Origin: Ralstonia condita | GTDB taxonomy: Bacteria > Pseudomonadota > Gammaproteobacteria > Burkholderiales > Burkholderiaceae | DNA length: 64,000 nt | Assembly (NCBI RefSeq): GCF_958405655.1 | Contig: NZ_CATYWO010000001.1 | Span: 620,001 to 684,000, forward strand | Direction of reading: 5' to 3' | Part shown: positions 60,808 through 64,000 of the stretch, piece after piece | How positions within the stretch are numbered: position 1 is the first letter of the stretch | Layout of the letters: the number at the start of each line of letters is the position of its first letter | Position numbers and translations under genes: made by a program | Notes under the pieces: model-generated | The model's database searches: none | What the model saw: only the letters and a program-made list of their open reading frames with translations | Told to the model about the DNA's origin: nothing

Positions 60808-61113
60808 ATGACAATGGAATCGAATTGGCGCACCGAGCTGTACAAGGACTTCGACGTCTACGTACTGGCCATTCCGCGTGCTGAGCGCAAATCGGACAAG
60901 GGCGGGCAGGGGCCCACGCAGTGGGATTTTGTCGTGCGCATTTGCGAGTCGGGTGCAGACCCGACAGCGGTCGAAACCCTCGTCGCCCACTCGCACGACG
61001 AGCGCCCGCTGCCCACGCGCGAAGCCGCGGAAGATGCCGGGCTGACGCGCGGCTATGGGTTGATTGACGAATTGCTCGGGCGCAACCCCGTCCAGCAGTC
61101 GATCGATCTCTGA
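60808..61113 (+). CDS. small hypothetical protein
   Basis: 101 residues from the ATG at 60808, which follows GGGAGG. The sequence (WRTELYKDFDVYVLAIPR, QWDFVVRICESGADPTAVE, EAAEDAGLTRGYGLIDELLG) looks like a soluble, cytosolic alpha/beta domain. It has no recognised family. It sits between a terminator and a convergent esterase gene, so it may be monocistronic. Confidence 0.65.
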   Translation: MTMESNWRTELYKDFDVYVLAIPRAERKSDKGGQGPTQWDFVVRICESGADPTAVETLVAHSHDERPLPTREAAEDAGLTRGYGLIDELLGRNPVQQSIDL

Positions 61114-61120
61114 CGTGGGC

Positions 61121-62170
61121 TCACGCTGCCAGCGCGGTCTGCCGAACGTGCTGGCGCGCGAATTGCCACCAGAGCCACGTTGAATCCGGTCCCGGCGCGT
61201 GGAAGGCGAAGCGTGGGTCGCCGCCACTCCAGGCGTGGCCCATGGTTGTGAGTTGACACAGGCTGACAATGCATTCGCCGCCGCGCATGTCGTTGCGCAG
61301 GACGTAGCCGTCGCCGCGTGAGGTGTCGCGCGAAACACCGCGCCCATCGCCCAGATGGTTCAGCGCACGGAACTGCGCAGCCAGTTGCGCCTGGTTGGCC
61401 GGGTTGACGGCGTCGTCGCGCAGACCGTGCAGGATCATCGTCGGCATGCCCGGGTAGGCGTTCACATCCACCACGGTCGATAGCGCTTCGAGCGGGTCGA
61501 CGCGTGCGCCGCGCCGCATCAGGTTCAGTGCAGATGCCGGCGAGCGTGCCACACCCAAGGCCGGGCCCGAATGCAGCGCCAACGCGGCGAACAGCTTCGG
61601 ATGACGCAATGCCATCAGGCCGGCCAATCCCGCGCCGGCCGACAGCCCTGCCAGATACACACGTGAAGGGTCGGCGCCAGTTTGTGCCAGGGTTTGTTCG
61701 ATCAGTTGGATAATGCCATCGGCTTCGCGTGCGCCCGCGTGCTCGGGGTCATACCAGTGCCAGCAGCATTGCGGATGCGCGCGGCGCGGCTGCTCCGGAT
61801 ACAGCACGATAAAGCCCTCGCGGTCTGCCAGTGCGTTCATGCGCGTGCCATGCGCCAGCACTTCTGCCGATTGCTTGCAGCCATGCAGCATCACCATCAA
61901 TGCGGGGGGCTTGCTGCCGCGTGTGGGCGGTGTGTAGAGCCAGTATTCCGGCCGGCGCGCCACCACGGCGGGCGATTCGGGTTCGTAGATGAACTGTTCG
62001 CGAACGAAGGTTCCCTGGGTGGGCGTGGGGCGCACGCGGCGCGGGCCGTCCCGGCGCGCGGCGGGCTTGAGCGGCCTGACAGGCTTGGGTGGCCACGAGT
62101 GGCGCCCGAAGCCGGGCGTGGTCAGTGCGTCGACCAGCCGGGAGATGGATTTTATCCACATGCGATTCAT
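61121..62170 (-). CDS. PHB depolymerase-family esterase
   Basis: 349 residues. The esterase domain covers about 60-290: LMVMLHGCKQSAE provides the oxyanion-hole segment, the nucleophile lies in GLSAGAGLAGL (lipase-type G-x-S-x-G, near residue 176), the acid in RDDAVNPANQAQL and the His in TMGHAWSGGD. Similarity is to the PHB depolymerase/esterase group (PF10503). Family members cleave polyhydroxybutyrate or feruloyl esters. The N terminus shows no clear signal peptide. An 11-base C tract on this strand lies just upstream of the start. Confidence 0.85.
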   Translation of the reverse strand: MNRMWIKSISRLVDALTTPGFGRHSWPPKPVRPLKPAARRDGPRRVRPTPTQGTFVREQFIYEPESPAVVARRPEYWLYTPPTRGSKPPALMVMLHGCKQSAEVLAHGTRMNALADREGFIVLYPEQPRRAHPQCCWHWYDPEHAGAREADGIIQLIEQTLAQTGADPSRVYLAGLSAGAGLAGLMALRHPKLFAALALHSGPALGVARSPASALNLMRRGARVDPLEALSTVVDVNAYPGMPTMILHGLRDDAVNPANQAQLAAQFRALNHLGDGRGVSRDTSRGDGYVLRNDMRGGECIVSLCQLTTMGHAWSGGDPRFAFHAPGPDSTWLWWQFARQHVRQTALAA

Positions 62171-62190
62171 GGCGATGCGTCAGGCTGGGT

Positions 62191-62201
62191 GGGGGGGGGG
62201 G
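62191..62201. repeat. homopolymer tract of 11 G (C on the coding strand of the esterase)
   Basis: Eleven G in a row at 62191-62201. On the minus strand it is a C tract ending about 20 bases before the ATG of the esterase (62170). Such tracts are prone to slipped-strand length change. Confidence 0.9.
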
Positions 62202-62433
62202 CTTGCCCGTCGGTTGTGTTGGGCTTCCATCGGTAGACCATTGTGCCAGCGATTTTGTTGCATCGCAGCATATCGGGCTGCGGCCAATGCACATACGCCG
62301 CTGAAGTTTGCATTTGCGCCCGAGCCGTCATGGAGGGGGCGTACATGAGCGGCTACACTGCCGCGGCGGACGCTCCCCTGGCGCATCCGCCTTCCCACTT
62401 TCCGTTCCCCGTTGTGTACTGATGGAGGTCGTT

Positions 62434-62910
62434 ATGGGTCTTTTTGACTTTATCAAAGAAGCCGGCGAGAAGCTGTTCCACGGTAATGCCGCAGCCGCTC
62501 CTGCGGATGCACCGGCCGATGCAGATGCTTCCAACCGTGCAAAGAGCGCGGCCATCGAACAATACATCGCCCAACAGGGCCTTTCGGCGACCGCGTTGTC
62601 TGTGCAGGTCGATGGCGATGCCGCCAAGGTGTTCGGTGTCGCGCCTGACCAGGCCACGCGCGAAAAGATTGTCCTGTGCTGCGGCAATGTCGAGGGCATC
62701 AAATCGGTCGACGATCAGATGTCGGTCAATACCGAATCGGCCGAGTCGCAATGGCATACCGTCGAGCGCGGCGATACGCTGTCGGCCATCGCAAAAACGT
62801 TTTATGGCGACGCCAACAAATACCCGCTGATTTTCGAGGCGAACAAGCCCATGCTGTCGAATCCGGACAGGATCTATCCGGGGCAGAAGCTGCGCATTCC
62901 CGCGGCCTGA
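62434..62910 (+). CDS. kbp: BON and LysM domain protein (YgaU/Kbp-like)
   Basis: 158 residues. A short amphipathic N terminus (MGLFDFIKEAGEKLFHG) is followed by a BON domain (about 35-100: IEQYIAQQGLSATAL, VFGVAPDQATREKI, NVEGIKSVDDQMSV) and a C-terminal LysM domain (WHTVERGDTLSAIAKTFYG, LIFEANKPMLSNPDRIYPGQKLRIP). This is the layout of YgaU/Kbp, a K+-binding stress protein. The ATG at 62434 follows GGAGG. It has its own terminator. Confidence 0.88.
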   Translation: MGLFDFIKEAGEKLFHGNAAAAPADAPADADASNRAKSAAIEQYIAQQGLSATALSVQVDGDAAKVFGVAPDQATREKIVLCCGNVEGIKSVDDQMSVNTESAESQWHTVERGDTLSAIAKTFYGDANKYPLIFEANKPMLSNPDRIYPGQKLRIPAA

Positions 62911-62930
62911 TTTTTCTGCAGGCCAAAAGC

Positions 62931-62962
62931 AAAAAGCCCAGTCGATGAAGACTGGGCTTTTC
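62931..62962 (+). terminator. rho-independent terminator after kbp
   Basis: A-tract, AAGCCCAGTC, loop GATGA, GACTGGGCTTTT (62931-62962). A compact perfect stem, which may also serve the leftward tRNA-Thr. Confidence 0.88.
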
Positions 62963-62969
62963 GTCATTC

Positions 62970-63045
62970 TGGTGCCGCTGACCGGAATCGAACTGGTGAC
63001 CTTCGCATTACGAATGCGCTGCTCTACCGACTGAGCTACAGCGGC
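62970..63045 (-). tRNA. tRNA-Thr (CGU)
   Basis: 76 bases. The acceptor stem GCCGCTG pairs with CAGCGGC, followed by A and encoded CCA. The anticodon loop TTCGTAA gives CGU. D and T arms are normal (GTTCGATTCC). Confidence 0.94.
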
Positions 63046-63121
63046 GTCGGAAACGGAGATTCTAACAGAACTTTTTGTCGCTCTGCAAGAACCGCCGGAG
63101 CAACAGTCTTACATGGCGGCG

Positions 63122-64000
63122 TTACGCCGTTTTCTTGGCTTCGAGGTGATATTGCGTGACGCGATCCACCTCGTTTTTCGACCCCAGGACGACCGCCACG
63201 CGCTGGTGCAGCTGTTCGGGCTGGATGTCCAGAATGCGTTGCTCGCCGTTGGTGGCCGCGCCGCCGGCCTGTTCCACCAGGAAAGCCATCGGGTTGGCTT
63301 CGTACATCAGGCGCAGCTTGCCGGCCTTGCCCGGCTCGCGCTTGTCCCAGGGGTACATGAAGATGCCGCCGCGCGTGAGGATGCGATGCACGTCCGCCAC
63401 CATCGAGGCGATCCAGCGCATGTTGAAATCCTTGCCGCGTGGGCCTTCGGTGCCGGCCAGGCATTCGTCGATGTAGCGGCGCACGGGCGGTGCCCAGTGG
63501 CGCATGTTCGACATGTTGATGGCGAACTCTTTGGTGTCTGCCGGAATCTGCACGTCGCGGCTGGTGAGCACAAAGCTGCCGACTTCGCGATCGAGCGTGA
63601 ACATGTGCACGCCGTTACCGACGGTCAGCACCAGCGTGGTCTGCGGGCCGTACACGGCATAGCCGGCGGCGACCTGCTTGGCGCCGGGCTGCAGGAAGTC
63701 GGCTTCGGTCACGGCCTCGCCCGCCTGCGGCATGTGCAGCACCGAGAAGATCGTGCCGATCGAGACGTTCACGTCGATGTTGGACGAGCCGTCGAGCGGA
63801 TCGAACAGCAGCAGGTATTCACCCTTCGGATAGCGGTGCGGAATCTCGTAGAACGATTCCATCTCTTCCGAGGCCATGGCGGCCAGGTTGCCGCCGTATT
63901 CGTTGGCTTCGAGCAGGACTTCGTTGGCGATCACGTCCAGCTTCTGCTGGGTTTCGCCTTGCACGTTGCCGGTGCCAGCCGAGCCGAGCACGCCGGCAAG
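63122..64000 (-). CDS. fbp: class I fructose-1,6-bisphosphatase (partial, 5' end off window)
   Basis: About 292 residues of the C-terminal part. The enzyme hydrolyses fructose 1,6-bisphosphate in gluconeogenesis. The FBPase signature LFDPLDGSSNIDVNVSIGTIF with metal-binding Asp residues is present near the start of the visible part, and AGKLRLMYEANPMAFLVEQAGG near the end. Class I length is about 330-340 residues, so roughly 40-50 N-terminal residues lie beyond the window edge. The frame is open to base 64000. Confidence 0.94.
   Translation of the reverse strand, partial: LAGVLGSAGTGNVQGETQQKLDVIANEVLLEANEYGGNLAAMASEEMESFYEIPHRYPKGEYLLLFDPLDGSSNIDVNVSIGTIFSVLHMPQAGEAVTEADFLQPGAKQVAAGYAVYGPQTTLVLTVGNGVHMFTLDREVGSFVLTSRDVQIPADTKEFAINMSNMRHWAPPVRRYIDECLAGTEGPRGKDFNMRWIASMVADVHRILTRGGIFMYPWDKREPGKAGKLRLMYEANPMAFLVEQAGGAATNGEQRILDIQPEQLHQRVAVVLGSKNEVDRVTQYHLEAKKTA

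Noticed and set aside
63116..63136. Short CGGCG/CGCCG hairpin at the fbp stop codon considered as a terminator
   Set aside because: The stem is only five bases, overlaps the last codons, and lacks a T tract on the minus strand.

Overview
The window looks like a chromosomal segment of a high-GC betaproteobacterium of the family Burkholderiaceae, most probably a Ralstonia (R. pickettii-like). The basis is codon and GC style, the conserved block hemW-rdgB-rph-PP2C-kinase / yicC-gmk-rpoZ-spoT-tRNA-Arg-greB, and typical protein families (DUF2968, YXWGXW, PHB depolymerase, orphan TRAP binding protein). The species is an inference, since no marker such as 16S rRNA is present.

1-10.9 kb: a truncated NCS1 nucleobase permease at the left edge, a DMT exporter, an SDR-methylglyoxal synthase-quinone oxidoreductase run, a small DUF1232 protein, a complete BMP/purine-nucleoside type ABC importer (ATPase, two permeases, lipoprotein; minus strand) and a Bcr/CflA drug exporter. 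11.1-17.2 kb: a coherent 5-oxoproline (pyroglutamate) module with pxpB, pxpC, pxpA, two membrane proteins (DUF969/DUF979) thought to carry 5-oxoproline, a lone TRAP binding protein, and pyroglutamyl peptidase Pcp, which produces 5-oxoproline from peptides. 17.3-20 kb: two envelope-type hypothetical proteins and an AraC regulator. 20.2-25.9 kb: five co-directional genes (BASS-type transporter, epimerase, SDR, cytochrome c/beta-propeller protein, MFS) divergent from the AraC gene, which looks like an uncharacterised catabolic or detoxification operon.

25.95-47.73 kb: a genomic island. A 23-bp direct repeat (one mismatch) that copies the 3' end of tRNA-Ser(UGA) marks its left end, and the intact tRNA with a decayed integrase marks its right end. 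The island carries a type VI secretion system in two divergent operons: tagK-tagJ-tssE-tssF-tssG-tssA leftward, and clpV'-effector chimera, tla3-like, three exported proteins, PAAR, tssJ-tssK-tssL-tssM-tssL2 rightward. It is visibly degraded. ClpV stops after the first Walker A and runs in frame into what looks like the C-terminal part of a Tle3-type effector. tssB, tssC, hcp and vgrG are absent from the window. Both ends hold remnants (IS OrfA, an H-NS-like gene, a frameshifted gene, the integrase).

47.8-64 kb: ordinary core genome, with hemW, rdgB, rph, a PP2C phosphatase and Ser/Thr kinase pair, yicC, gmk, rpoZ, spoT, tRNA-Arg, greB, a DMT transporter with a divergent LysR regulator, small envelope proteins, a PHB depolymerase-type esterase preceded by an 11-base G tract, a BON-LysM protein, tRNA-Thr, and a class I fructose-1,6-bisphosphatase cut by the right edge.
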